Part shown: positions 1-8,363 of the stretch, in pieces
Layout of the letters: each line of letters starts with the position of its first letter
Position numbering within the stretch: the stretch's first letter is position 1
Origin: Rheinheimera soli
Lineage (GTDB): Bacteria > Pseudomonadota > Gammaproteobacteria > Enterobacterales > Alteromonadaceae
DNA length: 64,000 nucleotides
Direction: 5' to 3'
Assembly: GCF_021290985.1 (NCBI RefSeq)
Contig: NZ_JAJOYU010000018.1
Coordinates: forward strand, 1 to 64,000
Notes under the pieces: model-generated
What the model was told of the DNA's origin: nothing
The model's database searches: none
The model's input: the letters and a program-made list of their open reading frames with translations, nothing else
Program-made: the position numbers and the translations under genes

Positions 1-621
1 CAGAATATCTGTACCTGCTTTTGGCTTAACATATTGACGTTCATACTCAGCGTTATTATCAAGTACAGAATCGAGAGCTCTGAAAAAATTTATACAAAGA
101 CTCTTAACTGACGCATTATGTGGCGTTTCTACTTTTAACCAAACAATTTGCACATGCTGGTAATTAGGATGAATTATCACCTGGTCATAACCTACGAGAA
201 CAGCTTCAACAGCAGTTGATTTACCAGCACCTGAACAACCAAAAACTGAGCTTATAAGCGCTTCGTTACCCGCATTACGAGCAACACTCTTGGTAATTTC
301 AACTGTTCTATTGAGAGTATCCTGATAGCTTTTATCTGCAATATTCCGACTTAAATACCCCTGCCGGATCATGCAGGAAATAGTCTGCTCTAGCTGCAAA
401 TGAGCTTTGGTTGGGTATAAAAAACCATCCATAATCCGCAGCATTGCATGTCGTCGGATATGAGCAGGCAAAGACACTTCCTCAGGTCGAATTATAGGCA
501 TTCGCTTAATTAAATTTGCCGTACCCTCTGGCGAATTGATTGGCGGTAAGGCATTGATTAAAGGATGACCTTCATAATCGGCAATTTCAGCCTGAATGTA
601 CTTTGCAGTTACAAAAACCAT
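1..621 (-). CDS. tnsC: TnsC-like AAA+ transposition regulator (partial)
   Basis: Reading leftward from the ATG at 621, about 207 codons are present and the C-terminal part runs off the window. A P-loop, GCSGAGKST, lies near residue 170 and marks an AAA+ ATPase. In Tn7 TnsC is the ATP-dependent switch that links target-site proteins to the TnsAB transposase. The start lies 13 nt beyond the tnsB stop codon, so it is co-transcribed with tnsA and tnsB. Assignment rests on the P-loop plus the tnsA-tnsB context; Walker B and the sensor motifs are outside the window. Confidence 0.85.
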   Translation of the reverse strand, partial: MVFVTAKYIQAEIADYEGHPLINALPPINSPEGTANLIKRMPIIRPEEVSLPAHIRRHAMLRIMDGFLYPTKAHLQLEQTISCMIRQGYLSRNIADKSYQDTLNRTVEITKSVARNAGNEALISSVFGCSGAGKSTAVEAVLVGYDQVIIHPNYQHVQIVWLKVETPHNASVKSLCINFFRALDSVLDNNAEYERQYVKPKAGTDIL

Positions 622-634
622 TAGTGTCTTTCCC

Positions 635-2701
635 TTAAAAGTCGTCTAAGTCTGGATATGAAAAGTCTTGTTTAGAATGCTTATCACTATGAATGGTCGT
701 CACGGTTGCAACGTGTTTAACTTCTGATTGTGTTGTCTGTTCGATTCGGTTCTTATTCCGTTCTAAATTTCTTTCGTTATCACGATTTTCGCCAATACCT
801 TGAAGACGATGGGTTTTCTTTGAAAACTTAGTTCTTTTTTGTCTATCAGTAGCTTGCTGTACTATTTTCTCAATTTCAACCTGCAAATCTGGTGCAATAT
901 AGTCTTCTTCTTGCTTATAGATAGCAGTTGTCTGATTTGATTCTTTGAGGATACTGGCAGCTTCAATAAAAGTCATATTCTCATAACGTCGGCTACGAGG
1001 GTGTAATGTACATACCCAATAATTTTCAAACTGATTGTCCGGTCTAAGATATATAGTATTAGTATCCAGCGTGTTATAAGCAACTTGAACATTGTTAGGC
1101 CTTGCATTTGCTTTATTGCGGTGAAACCAACCCAATCTTAAGGCTTCTTCGCATGTGTAGAACAGACCTTTAAAATTTATACCATTGACAGAAACGGTGG
1201 CTTTTTCATGGGGTAGTAAATTGACCGTTACAGTCTTTTGATCCACTCTACGTAAAACACCAGTGCGATTGGCAATACCCCAGTTCCATAACTTTAGTGG
1301 TATCGCAGGCAAATCCGTTGGCATATCAGCTTCGAAATCATAACCTTTAACAGGTGAATTATTATTTCGATTGATTTCAGCTAGGATTACGAGCTTGGTA
1401 AATTCAGACAACGTCATATTTGCCTCAAGTTCGTTTCTCTTGCCGGCTTTCTTTTTACCATTTACGGCTTCTACTCTGCCTTTTGCATAGGGCAGAATAT
1501 CGACGTGGGTAGTTTTAAATGTTCTTTCAATAACCCCTTTGTCATTGCCATGGTAGGCTCTGGTATTGGTTAAAGTGATGCCAAACCTATTAACCAAAAT
1601 ATCACCATGCTTACCCAGCATTTCTCCACGATCTGCAGTTATTGATGCTGGTATCCCAATACTTGGCCAATCAGAAGCAGAGATTTCGATACCGTAGCGA
1701 CGGCAATACTCTACTTTGTCACAGAACGCATTAGCCAAGGCAATAGTGGCAGTAGCCCAGGATGGATTTTCCAGCCCAACATACAAGCCGACAGTCATAC
1801 GACTAAATACATCTTTGACCTTGTACATGATTGGTCTTCCAATAATGCGATCTGGATCATGCTCGGAAATTAAATAGATATCTGAAATCGTTGCATCAAT
1901 TTCGTAACGCGCTCCTGGGCCAAAATTATTTACTGTTGCGGTACTTTTTAAAGGCGCGATATCCTTTTCATAAATGATTTGTGAGGTTTTTGCCTGTATT
2001 ACTTCATGGTTCAGATAATTTCGTTGAAAAAAGTATCTAAATTGAGCATCTGTTGGTAATTCACTTTTATCGATTTTCGGATACTTTGATTTAAGGTAGC
2101 CAATCGCTTTTATTCTCGCTTTGACCAAATCAATATCATCCTTGAGCAGGTAGAATCCCTCTATTGCTAGGCGGAATAAATCTGCGATATCTTCAGTAAT
2201 TACTGTACCTTTCCCTGGAGATACAGTGCGTTTTGCTCCTGCTTTATTTTTAACATTTCTTCTAACTTGTCCTGGAGCCCCGCATTTGCTGTAGTCGGGA
2301 GCTAAAGCATCCGGAGACATCCCGCGCTGCCAGTAGCGCCTCAACTGGCGAGTAACATACAAGCGAGATTCAGATGAAGTAGTTAGCAGCGTTTTAATTC
2401 GTTCATTTCGCCGTTTTTTATCAAATAGGTCAAAATAGGTATCAAGCAATGGTGAAATAGTGCTGAAAGCTCTGTCTCTGTATTGTTCAGCGGTGGTATT
2501 TGGAGCTGGTGAATTCAGGAAAATAGGATCATCAATCGGCGTTAGCCCCAAATTAGCAAACTCGGTCGTGCTTACTTTGAATGGCCAAGCATTTTCATCG
2601 TTGATATCTATAAGCATTAAAAAGTCTGTGTGGATGAAGACCACTCTAAGTTGCACAGCTTCATCATCATGATATTCTTCATATACTTGATTAAGATACA
2701 C
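635..2701 (-). CDS. tnsB: Tn7-like transposase TnsB (DDE integrase family)
   Basis: TnsB cuts the 3' ends of the transposon and joins them to target DNA, working with TnsA. With the start chosen here the protein has 688 residues, close to Tn7 TnsB (about 700). An rve-type DDE core is visible: D269 in YEIDATISD, D357 in ITADRGEM and E392 in KGVIERTFK, the same spacing as in Tn7 TnsB. Start: an open frame extends to 2728, but a GTG at 2701 has a strong AGAGGAG ribosome site 6-7 nt upstream and gives an N-terminus that resembles Tn7 TnsB. That start overlaps the tnsA stop by 11 nt, which suggests translational coupling. The C-terminal tail is charged, as expected for the TnsC-contacting region. 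Confidence 0.93.
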   Translation of the reverse strand: MYLNQVYEEYHDDEAVQLRVVFIHTDFLMLIDINDENAWPFKVSTTEFANLGLTPIDDPIFLNSPAPNTTAEQYRDRAFSTISPLLDTYFDLFDKKRRNERIKTLLTTSSESRLYVTRQLRRYWQRGMSPDALAPDYSKCGAPGQVRRNVKNKAGAKRTVSPGKGTVITEDIADLFRLAIEGFYLLKDDIDLVKARIKAIGYLKSKYPKIDKSELPTDAQFRYFFQRNYLNHEVIQAKTSQIIYEKDIAPLKSTATVNNFGPGARYEIDATISDIYLISEHDPDRIIGRPIMYKVKDVFSRMTVGLYVGLENPSWATATIALANAFCDKVEYCRRYGIEISASDWPSIGIPASITADRGEMLGKHGDILVNRFGITLTNTRAYHGNDKGVIERTFKTTHVDILPYAKGRVEAVNGKKKAGKRNELEANMTLSEFTKLVILAEINRNNNSPVKGYDFEADMPTDLPAIPLKLWNWGIANRTGVLRRVDQKTVTVNLLPHEKATVSVNGINFKGLFYTCEEALRLGWFHRNKANARPNNVQVAYNTLDTNTIYLRPDNQFENYWVCTLHPRSRRYENMTFIEAASILKESNQTTAIYKQEEDYIAPDLQVEIEKIVQQATDRQKRTKFSKKTHRLQGIGENRDNERNLERNKNRIEQTTQSEVKHVATVTTIHSDKHSKQDFSYPDLDDF

Positions 2702-3509
2702 TTGATAACTCCTCTGCCAAAGCATCACCCCCTGCGACTAGATTAAGGTCTGAGCAACGCCATTGCCTGAACACTTTGCTTAAGGGTACGCTTATATAAT
2801 TAGCAGCAATTACTTTTCGGAAAAAACCAATATGAAAGCCTGGCTCGCAGGAGTATTCGTCATCCAGAGCGGCACAACGAGTAGTTAACCGAATATTTGA
2901 ACCGGCTAATCTTTGAAAGACTAAGGGTATATCTAAGTCAGATAGCTCAGTGTAAATTTCATCTAAATTCTGCCTTGCGGCATGCAGCCATTGAAGATTT
3001 TCTTTCAGCGATGCGCTGATTTCCAACTCAGTGAAAAGTTTCCATTGATGGCCCTGCTGCTCCCAGAAGTATTTTTCTATTTGTAATTTTTCTAGAACCC
3101 TCGGATCTTGTAACTCCTCGGTTCTTTTTACAGCAATGGCTAATTTTGACTTATTTTTTAGCTCAACGACTAAATCTGTGGTGACGACTTTTAGTTTACC
3201 TGATATCTGGGGATGCTTTATTCCTAGATGTTTACAAATACTTATAGTTTCGACAATTGGCAGCGGGAATTGCTCTTTTATATCAAGGGTCAGTTTGTAA
3301 CTATCAAAAACAAGAAAAGCAGAAAGCTCTATGCGAGAAAGGAGATGATGGATTCGGAAAGAATGACGACCGAAGATACGAAAACTCTCACCCGTACTAC
3401 TTACTTCGTGAACCTTAATAAAAGGCTCATATTTACGACCAGAACCCACACCTCTGGTTTTTAGACGTTTTTCATCAAATGGGTCGAGTGGTTTATCGGA
3501 ATCTAGCAT
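2691..3509 (-). CDS. tnsA: Tn7-like transposase subunit TnsA
   Basis: TnsA is the restriction-endonuclease-like subunit that cuts the 5' ends of Tn7 elements, converting copying into cut-and-paste. The 272-residue length matches Tn7 TnsA (273). The family catalytic triad is recognisable: E61 (SRIELSAF), D112 (VTTDLVVE) and K128 (IAVKRT), compared with E63/D114/K132 in Tn7. Because the triad is intact, cut-and-paste chemistry is expected rather than cointegrate formation. It is the first gene inside the right end and overlaps tnsB. The ATG at 3509 has an AGGAGG ribosome site 7-8 nt upstream, and this site lies within a palindrome. Confidence 0.94.
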   Translation of the reverse strand: MLDSDKPLDPFDEKRLKTRGVGSGRKYEPFIKVHEVSSTGESFRIFGRHSFRIHHLLSRIELSAFLVFDSYKLTLDIKEQFPLPIVETISICKHLGIKHPQISGKLKVVTTDLVVELKNKSKLAIAVKRTEELQDPRVLEKLQIEKYFWEQQGHQWKLFTELEISASLKENLQWLHAARQNLDEIYTELSDLDIPLVFQRLAGSNIRLTTRCAALDDEYSCEPGFHIGFFRKVIAANYISVPLSKVFRQWRCSDLNLVAGGDALAEELSSVS

Positions 3510-3513
3510 TTTG

Positions 3514-3545
3514 GCCTCCTAACTATACTAAGCATAGTAGGAGGC
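3514..3545. promoter_or_regulatory. Palindrome covering the tnsA ribosome-binding site
   Basis: GCCTCCTA at 3514-3521 is exactly complementary to TAGGAGGC at 3538-3545, and an inner CTAT/ATAG pair continues the symmetry. On the coding (minus) strand the inner-proximal arm holds the AGGAGG Shine-Dalgarno sequence of tnsA. The site could be a repressor operator or an mRNA hairpin that hides the ribosome site. Either would limit transposase synthesis. The symmetry is seen directly; the function is inferred. Confidence 0.6.
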
Positions 3546-3559
3546 TCTAAAAATATCAA

Positions 3560-3659
3560 ACAATAATATAAATTATCAGACTTTAATATAAATTATCAAA
3601 CTATATTCTAAACCTACAAGACTTTATTTTTTGGGGTGACACTTTATTTTCAACCCACA
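3560..3659 (-). repeat. Tn7-like right end with five phased TnsB-type sites
   Basis: On the minus strand the tip reads TGTGGGTTG, followed by repeats whose (A/T)(A/T)(A/T)GT cores start at + positions 3641, 3621, 3600, 3580 and 3560. The spacing is 20, 21, 20 and 20 bp. The two outermost share AATAAAGT, the core of the TnsB-binding consensus of Tn7; the three inner ones share a GATAATTT or GATATTTT-like sequence next to the core. Tn7 right ends carry overlapping 22-bp TnsB sites with this phase. The array reaches to the tnsA leader, so TnsB binding may also repress tnsA. Confidence 0.85.
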
Positions 3660-3684
3660 AAAAAAACAATGTTAAATCAATACC
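3660..3684. other. attTn7 insertion spacer and putative 5-bp target duplication
   Basis: Exactly 25 bp separate the transposon tip from the glmS stop codon at 3685-3687. This is the position Tn7 TnsD directs insertion to. The first five bases after the tip, AAAAA (3660-3664), are the expected 5-bp target duplication. The second copy would flank the left end outside the window, so duplication is unproven here. Confidence 0.8.
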
Positions 3685-5514
3685 TTATTCGACTGTAACA
3701 CTTTTGGCCAGGTTACGTGGCTGGTCTACGTCTGTGCCTTTAATGATGGCGACGTAGTAGCTTAATAACTGTAGCGGGATGGTGTAGATAATAGGTGCGA
3801 TCAGCGGGTGCACATGCGGCACGCTGATCACGCGCTGCGTCGCGTCTGATTTAAAGTGAGCATCCACATCAGCGAAGATGTACATGATGCCGCCACGGGC
3901 GCGCACTTCTTCCACGTTCGACTGCAGTTTTTCCAGCAGTTCGTTGTTCGGCGCTACCACGATAATTGGCATATCAGCGTCAATCAGTGCTAACGGGCCG
4001 TGTTTCAGCTCGCCTGCCGCATAAGCTTCAGCGTGAATGTAAGAAATTTCTTTGAGCTTCAGCGCGCCTTCCATAGCGATTGGATACTGGTCGCCACGGC
4101 CTAAGAACAAAGAGTGGTGCTTGTCGGCAAATTCTGTAGCCAAAGCTTCGATTTTTGGTGCCAGAGTTAAAGTCTCTTCCAGTTTAGCTGGCAGAGTTTT
4201 TAATGCCTGCACCATATCCAGTTGCTGCTCTGCCGTTAAACCATTGTATTTACCAATAGCCAGCGTCAGCATAGACAAACCAACCAACTGAGTGGTGAAG
4301 GCTTTAGTGGAAGCCACGCCAATTTCAGCACCAGCACGGGTCATAAAGGCCAGATCTGATTCACGCACCAGTGAAGAACCTGCCACGTTACAAATAGTTA
4401 AGCTGCCGATGTAACCCGCTTCTTTAGCTAAACGTAAAGCCGCTAAAGTATCTGCAGTTTCACCAGACTGGGAAATGCTGACCAGCAGGCTGCCTGGCTG
4501 GACAAAAGATTTGCGGTAACGGAATTCAGAGGCAATTTCCACGTTGCAGGAAATGCCACCTAAAGACTCCAGCCAGTAACGGGCGACCATACCTGAGTGA
4601 TACGAGGTACCGCAGGCCACGATTTGTACGTGACGTACTTTTTTGAACAGTTCAGCGGCACCGTTACCAAAAGTTTCGTCCAGCACAGAGTCTGAGCCTA
4701 AACGACCTTCTAAGGTGTTGTTGATGGCATGTGGCTGTTCGTAGATTTCTTTTAACATAAAGTGACGGTACTGACCTTTGTCACCGGCGTCGTAGCTGGC
4801 GGTGGATTCAGTAATAGTGCGCTCTACTTGTTTGCCGTTTTTGTCGTACACAGTCACGCTGGTGCGGGTAATTTCGGCCACGTCGCCTTCTTCTAAAAAC
4901 ATAAAACGACGGGTCACAGGTAATAAAGCTAACTGATCAGAAGCGATAAAGTTTTCGCCAATACCAAAACCTATCACCAATGGGCTGCCTGAACGGGCCA
5001 CTACTAAATGGCTTGGGTCGTTTTGGTCCATCAGTACAGTGCCATACGCGCCGTTAAATTGTTTGACTGCGGTTTGTACTGCAGCTAACAAAGAACCAGC
5101 GGTTTTCATTTCTTCAGCCACTAAGTGCGCAATAACCTCAGTGTCAGTGTCAGAATTAAACACATAACCTTTAGCTTTTAACATTTCACGCAGCGGGCCG
5201 TGGTTTTCGATAATGCCGTTGTGTACGACTGAAATATTGCCGGAAACGTGTGGGTGAGCATTACGCTCTGAAGGTTCGCCGTGTGTAGCCCAACGGGTGT
5301 GCGCAATACCAGTGCCGCCAACAACAGGGGTTAATTTTACTGCGTCAGACAGTTCTTTTACTTTACCTAAACGGCGGATACGTTGTAATTCGCCTGTTGG
5401 GCTGATGATCGCCACACCGGCTGAGTCATAACCACGGTATTCCAGACGGCGTAAGCCTTCCACCAGAATGTCTACTACGTCACGTTGTGCTACAGCACCT
5501 ACTATTCCACACAT
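3685..5514 (-). CDS. glmS: Glutamine-fructose-6-phosphate aminotransferase (isomerizing)
   Basis: GlmS makes glucosamine-6-phosphate from fructose-6-phosphate and glutamine, the first step to UDP-GlcNAc for peptidoglycan and LPS. The 609-residue protein starts [10 protein letters not shown], so the N-terminal nucleophile Cys of the class II glutaminase domain is in place. [12 protein letters not shown] follows, two SIS domains bind the sugar phosphate ([11 protein letters not shown]), and it ends [13 protein letters not shown], the conserved tail. That conserved 3' end is the TnsD target, and the Tn7-like element sits just beyond it. It lies 6 nt after the DeoR-family gene and is probably co-transcribed with it. 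Confidence 0.98.
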   Translation of the reverse strand: MCGIVGAVAQRDVVDILVEGLRRLEYRGYDSAGVAIISPTGELQRIRRLGKVKELSDAVKLTPVVGGTGIAHTRWATHGEPSERNAHPHVSGNISVVHNGIIENHGPLREMLKAKGYVFNSDTDTEVIAHLVAEEMKTAGSLLAAVQTAVKQFNGAYGTVLMDQNDPSHLVVARSGSPLVIGFGIGENFIASDQLALLPVTRRFMFLEEGDVAEITRTSVTVYDKNGKQVERTITESTASYDAGDKGQYRHFMLKEIYEQPHAINNTLEGRLGSDSVLDETFGNGAAELFKKVRHVQIVACGTSYHSGMVARYWLESLGGISCNVEIASEFRYRKSFVQPGSLLVSISQSGETADTLAALRLAKEAGYIGSLTICNVAGSSLVRESDLAFMTRAGAEIGVASTKAFTTQLVGLSMLTLAIGKYNGLTAEQQLDMVQALKTLPAKLEETLTLAPKIEALATEFADKHHSLFLGRGDQYPIAMEGALKLKEISYIHAEAYAAGELKHGPLALIDADMPIIVVAPNNELLEKLQSNVEEVRARGGIMYIFADVDAHFKSDATQRVISVPHVHPLIAPIIYTIPLQLLSYYVAIIKGTDVDQPRNLAKSVTVE

Positions 5515-5520
5515 AAAGTC

Positions 5521-6300
5521 TTACTCCACTGATCCAAGGGGGGCGCAAATCACCTTTACGCCTTGTTGTTCTATTTGTTGTTTTGCGCTGGCGGGTAACT
5601 TGTCGTCTGTTACCAGTATTTTGATCGACGACCAGGGCAATTCTAAGTTGTGGATTTTCCGGCCTATTTTGTCGGACTCCACCATCACCACCACTTCACG
5701 CGCCACTTCAGCCATCACCCGGCTTAAGCTGGTCAGCTCATTAAAAGTAGTAGTACCACGCTGCAGATCAATGCCATCGGCACCAATAAACAGCTGGTCA
5801 AAATCGTATGCACGCAATACCTGTTCTGCCAGCTGGCCCTGAAAAGCCTCAGACTGCGGGTCCCAACTGCCACCTGTCATCAACAGCGTAGGTTCGTTTT
5901 CCAGTTCACGTAATGCATTGGCAATAGACAAGGAATTGGTCATCACCACTAAACCTTGTTTATGCGAAAGCTCTGGCAATAAAGCTGCCGTGGTGCTGCC
6001 GCTGTCGAGAATGATGCGGTTGTGATCACGAATAAGCTCTGCAGCGGCTTTGGCCAGAATTTGCTTTCGTTCTGAAACCTTTTCGACTGCAGCTTCCTGG
6101 ATCAGTTCATGTGGCACTTGCACTGCGCCCCCATAACGGCGCAATAACAGACCTATGTCTTCCAGCGCAGACAAGTCTTTACGAATAGTCACTTCAGAGG
6201 TTTCAAAATGATGGGCTAACTGATCCACACTGACTTCGCCCTGCTGATTGAGCAGCTCAAGAATAGCGCGGCGACGTTGTTGGGTGTTTCGTTTGTTCAT
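5521..6300 (-). CDS. DeoR/GlpR-family transcriptional regulator upstream of glmS
   Basis: A 259-residue DeoR-family protein. It has an N-terminal helix-turn-helix (residues about 5-60; RRRAILELLNQQGEVSVDQLA, then TSEVTIRKDLSALE) and a C-terminal sugar-phosphate sensor domain with DSGSTTAALLPEL and the FIGADGID segment. Family members sense phosphorylated sugars. The position 6 nt before glmS suggests control of amino-sugar synthesis, probably in response to a hexosamine or hexose phosphate. A perfect inverted repeat directly upstream looks like its operator, so autoregulation of the regulator-glmS pair is likely. The ligand cannot be told from sequence. Confidence 0.93.
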   Translation of the reverse strand: MNKRNTQQRRRAILELLNQQGEVSVDQLAHHFETSEVTIRKDLSALEDIGLLLRRYGGAVQVPHELIQEAAVEKVSERKQILAKAAAELIRDHNRIILDSGSTTAALLPELSHKQGLVVMTNSLSIANALRELENEPTLLMTGGSWDPQSEAFQGQLAEQVLRAYDFDQLFIGADGIDLQRGTTTFNELTSLSRVMAEVAREVVVMVESDKIGRKIHNLELPWSSIKILVTDDKLPASAKQQIEQQGVKVICAPLGSVE

Positions 6301-6310
6301 CTACCAACCA

Positions 6311-6355
6311 CTTAAGTTTCGTTTCGAAAGGCATTTTACAGAAACGAAACTTAAG
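6311..6355. promoter_or_regulatory. Perfect 15+15 bp inverted repeat, putative DeoR-family operator
   Basis: CTTAAGTTTCGTTTC (6311-6325) and its exact reverse complement (6341-6355) are separated by 15 bp, so the arms repeat at 30 bp, about three helical turns. The TTTCGTTTC/GAAACGAAA core resembles DeoR-family (AgaR/GlpR-type) sites. It lies 11-55 bp upstream of the regulator start codon, where binding would block transcription of the regulator-glmS operon. Confidence 0.82.
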
Positions 6356-6397
6356 CGCAAGAGTGAAAGTTAAATTAACTTGGGTTTAGAGCTGTAA

Positions 6398-7087
6398 TTA
6401 CAGCTGCTGTTTGCTCCAATCCAGCTTGGCTTTCAGCGGTCTTAATACTAGCTCCGCCACCAACATGGCGTAAAACAGCACCAGCAAATTCACCGCCTGC
6501 GCTTGCCGGTATATGGCCGGGTCTAAAGCTTCAGCTGAATTGTAAATAGACAGAAAACCTATCACTACACCTATCAAAGCTGTGGCATAACAAAACTGGA
6601 TTTGGCGCTGATAAAAAAAGGCCAGTTCGCGACTGGCGGCGGAAGCCTGAACTTTTTGGCTAAATAAATAACGCAGCCCCAGTACTGATTTACGCAGCCC
6701 TTCGGCACCAAACGCTAAAACCGTTAAGGCCAAAGTAAAAGCAGGCACATACAAAGCGCTGTTAAAGTCATAGAAAATAGACAAATCATCGGACGACAGC
6801 ACCAGAAACCAGCTGACCAGTAACAAGCAGATAGCAATAGCTGCAGCCATCTGGATCAGGCTGGGCTTGCTCCAACTGGCTTGTGGATCAGGTAACTGCA
6901 TTTGTAGCTCTGCCGGCGTGACGTCAAAAGAACTGGCCAGAGCTAAAGCGGTTTCAGCAGCGCAACTGGATTCAGCTTCAGCACGCTGAATGGTGCGTAA
7001 ACTTAAACCACTAACCTGAGCGAGCACCTGCTGAGACCAACCTTTGTCTTGTCGTAGTTTTCTGATTTTTTCCGGGCAAATATCCAT
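6398..7087 (-). CDS. XRE-family helix-turn-helix protein with membrane segments
   Basis: The first 60 residues form a lambda-repressor-like HTH (IRKLRQDKGWSQQVLAQVSG, then LSLRTIQRAEAE). The remaining 165 residues contain about four hydrophobic segments (around 73-92, 107-127, 165-184 and 200-220). This places a DNA-binding domain on an integral membrane protein, a layout found in small membrane regulators of unknown ligand. It stands alone between the DeoR-family gene and the ZIP transporter and ends 42 bp before the operator of the next gene. Target genes and signal are not known. Confidence 0.8.
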   Translation of the reverse strand: MDICPEKIRKLRQDKGWSQQVLAQVSGLSLRTIQRAEAESSCAAETALALASSFDVTPAELQMQLPDPQASWSKPSLIQMAAAIAICLLLVSWFLVLSSDDLSIFYDFNSALYVPAFTLALTVLAFGAEGLRKSVLGLRYLFSQKVQASAASRELAFFYQRQIQFCYATALIGVVIGFLSIYNSAEALDPAIYRQAQAVNLLVLFYAMLVAELVLRPLKAKLDWSKQQL

Positions 7088-7264
7088 TCAGCATCTCCAA
7101 AGTAACTGTTGGGTTCAGCATGACATTCAATGGTGATGCTGCAACAAATTTATGCCGCCAGTTCAACGACAAACTTACGCCAACATTTATAAATCAATAA
7201 TTTAAAGTATTGCAACTTGGTGGTGCAGAGGCAGGAATAGTGAGTCAAAAAACGTAGCAACAAC

Positions 7265-8026
7265 TTAATGTTGATGTGAAGCTTCAGGCCCCAGCAACAA
7301 CAGCATCAACAACACACCAAGGCCCATCATCAGGCCATGTAGCCAAAACGGTTGTTCGACGTTTTTGCGCAGCAGTGGCATTAAGTCGGCACTGGCCAGA
7401 TAAATAAAAGCACCAGCAGTAATAGCCAGCAGAATATTCAGGTTAGGGGTTAACCAATGGCTGATGGCTAACGTAGCCACAGCACCTAAAACACAAGCAC
7501 TGGCCGATAACAGGTTATACAGCAGGGCTTTTTTGCGGCTGAATCCGGCGTGCAGCAATACGGCGACATCAGCAATTTCCTGCGGAATTTCGTGGATCAG
7601 AATAGCGACTGTAGTAGTCACGCCCAATAAAGGGTCGACCAGAAAACTGCCTGCGATTAACACACCATCAATAAAGTTATGAATGCCATCGGCCACCAGA
7701 TTCACTTTGCCATAACTGGCAGTGTTTATGCTTTGATCCGGCAGTTGTGGATGACCATGCTGCAGTGCACGTTCCAGAAAATAAAAACCTAATAAACCTG
7801 CTAACACCCAGCCAAAGAGTTCGCGTGGTGAGTCCTGATGGTGCAAGGCATCAGGCAATAAATGCAAAAAGGCATTTGCCAGCAAAACTCCCACGGCCAG
7901 GCTTAAAATAAGCGGCAGAAAGCGTTGTAACTTAGTTTGTGGCAACAAAAATAAGATAGCCCCGGACAGGGACACCAGCATCACCAAAAAGGCAGCCAGC
8001 AGGATAAATAAAGTTAACATATACAA
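7265..8026 (-). CDS. ZIP-family metal permease
   Basis: A 253-residue polytopic membrane protein of the ZIP (Zrt/Irt-like) family, which imports or moves Zn2+ and other divalent metals. The two metal-site helices are clear: VADGIHNFIDGVLIAGSF (H and D ligands, around 110-128) and LIHEIPQEIADVAVLLHAG (HEIPxE, around 142-160). About eight membrane segments are visible, with a histidine-bearing C-terminus (EASHQH). It is transcribed alone after the TonB receptor terminator. A structured element lies 144-251 nt upstream and a TATAAT-like -10 box at 8103-8108. Which metal is carried cannot be read from sequence. Confidence 0.9.
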   Translation of the reverse strand: MYMLTLFILLAAFLVMLVSLSGAILFLLPQTKLQRFLPLILSLAVGVLLANAFLHLLPDALHHQDSPRELFGWVLAGLLGFYFLERALQHGHPQLPDQSINTASYGKVNLVADGIHNFIDGVLIAGSFLVDPLLGVTTTVAILIHEIPQEIADVAVLLHAGFSRKKALLYNLLSASACVLGAVATLAISHWLTPNLNILLAITAGAFIYLASADLMPLLRKNVEQPFWLHGLMMGLGVLLMLLLLGPEASHQH

Positions 8027-8173
8027 TCCTGTCCTATGGGGAATAACAGCGGATAAAGATGATCAGGGCCAGGCAGCCAAAGCCAGGCTAAAAACCTGTG
8101 ACATTATAACGTTTTTTCCTCGATATAATCTTTGTTTTTTTAAAGAAAAATCATCAGGGATGGTGGCGACATA

Positions 8174-8277
8174 GTCGCAACAACCATCCGGCCTTCGCCA
8201 GAGGCGAAGGCGTGATAACGGCGAAATGCCAAACTGTTGGCATTTCGAAAGACCATTATCACCCCGAAAGTTGCGAC
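8174..8277 (-). ncRNA. Three-way-junction structured element upstream of the ZIP gene
   Basis: Three nested perfect or near-perfect stems occur here. P1 is GTCGCAAC 8174-8181 with GTTGCGAC 8270-8277. P2 is 8191-8199 with 8203-8211 (9 bp, 3-nt loop). P3 is 8212-8221 with 8253-8262, continued by 11 perfect bp, 8222-8232 with 8237-8247 (4-nt loop), with a 5-nt bulge. The only imperfection in P3 is C-A on the plus strand but G-U on the minus strand, which favours an RNA read leftward. It matches no family I recognise. It may be a leader RNA, an sRNA or a palindromic mobile repeat. The 8027-8363 interval otherwise holds only a -10-like TATAAT and a terminator. Confidence 0.5.
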
Positions 8278-8298
8278 ATACCGTCCTTCCCTGGACAT

Positions 8299-8330
8299 AA
8301 AAAAACCACCTGTCTTCCCAGCAGGTGGTT
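8299..8330 (-). terminator. Rho-independent terminator of the TonB receptor gene
   Basis: A 9-bp perfect stem (8304-8312 with 8322-8330) is followed on the minus strand by a run of seven T. It lies about 35 bp after the receptor stop codon. Confidence 0.9.
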
Positions 8331-8363
8331 GAGCATTCTCTCAAAAGACCAGGGTAAAGCAGT

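Larger units (their letters stand above)
1..3659 (-). mobile_element. Tn7-like transposon, right end (partial)
   Basis: The window opens inside a Tn7-family element. From the glmS side inwards it shows a TGT...ACA tip at 3659, an array of phased repeats, then tnsA, tnsB and the start of tnsC, all transcribed away from glmS. This is the orientation known for Tn7 at attTn7, where the right end faces glmS. The left end, any tnsD/tnsE-type target selectors and all cargo lie outside the window, so element size and activity cannot be judged. The three transposition genes seen are intact, with catalytic residues present. Confidence 0.93.

Noticed and set aside
1-3659. Possible CRISPR-associated transposon
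   Set aside because: No CRISPR repeat or Cas gene is in the window, and the glmS-proximal insertion fits classical Tn7 targeting. It cannot be excluded from the unseen part.
8103-8130. Zur box upstream of the ZIP gene
   Set aside because: A GTTATAAT half-site is present but the second half is missing, so it does not qualify; the TATAAT is more simply a -10 box.
8191-8262. Integron attC site
   Set aside because: It has paired stems but not the GTTRRRY/RYYYAAC core-site pairs, and no cassette or integrase is near.
8063-8344. 93-codon open frame upstream of the ZIP gene
   Set aside because: It runs through the hairpins and terminator of this intergenic region, and its composition fits stems rather than a protein.
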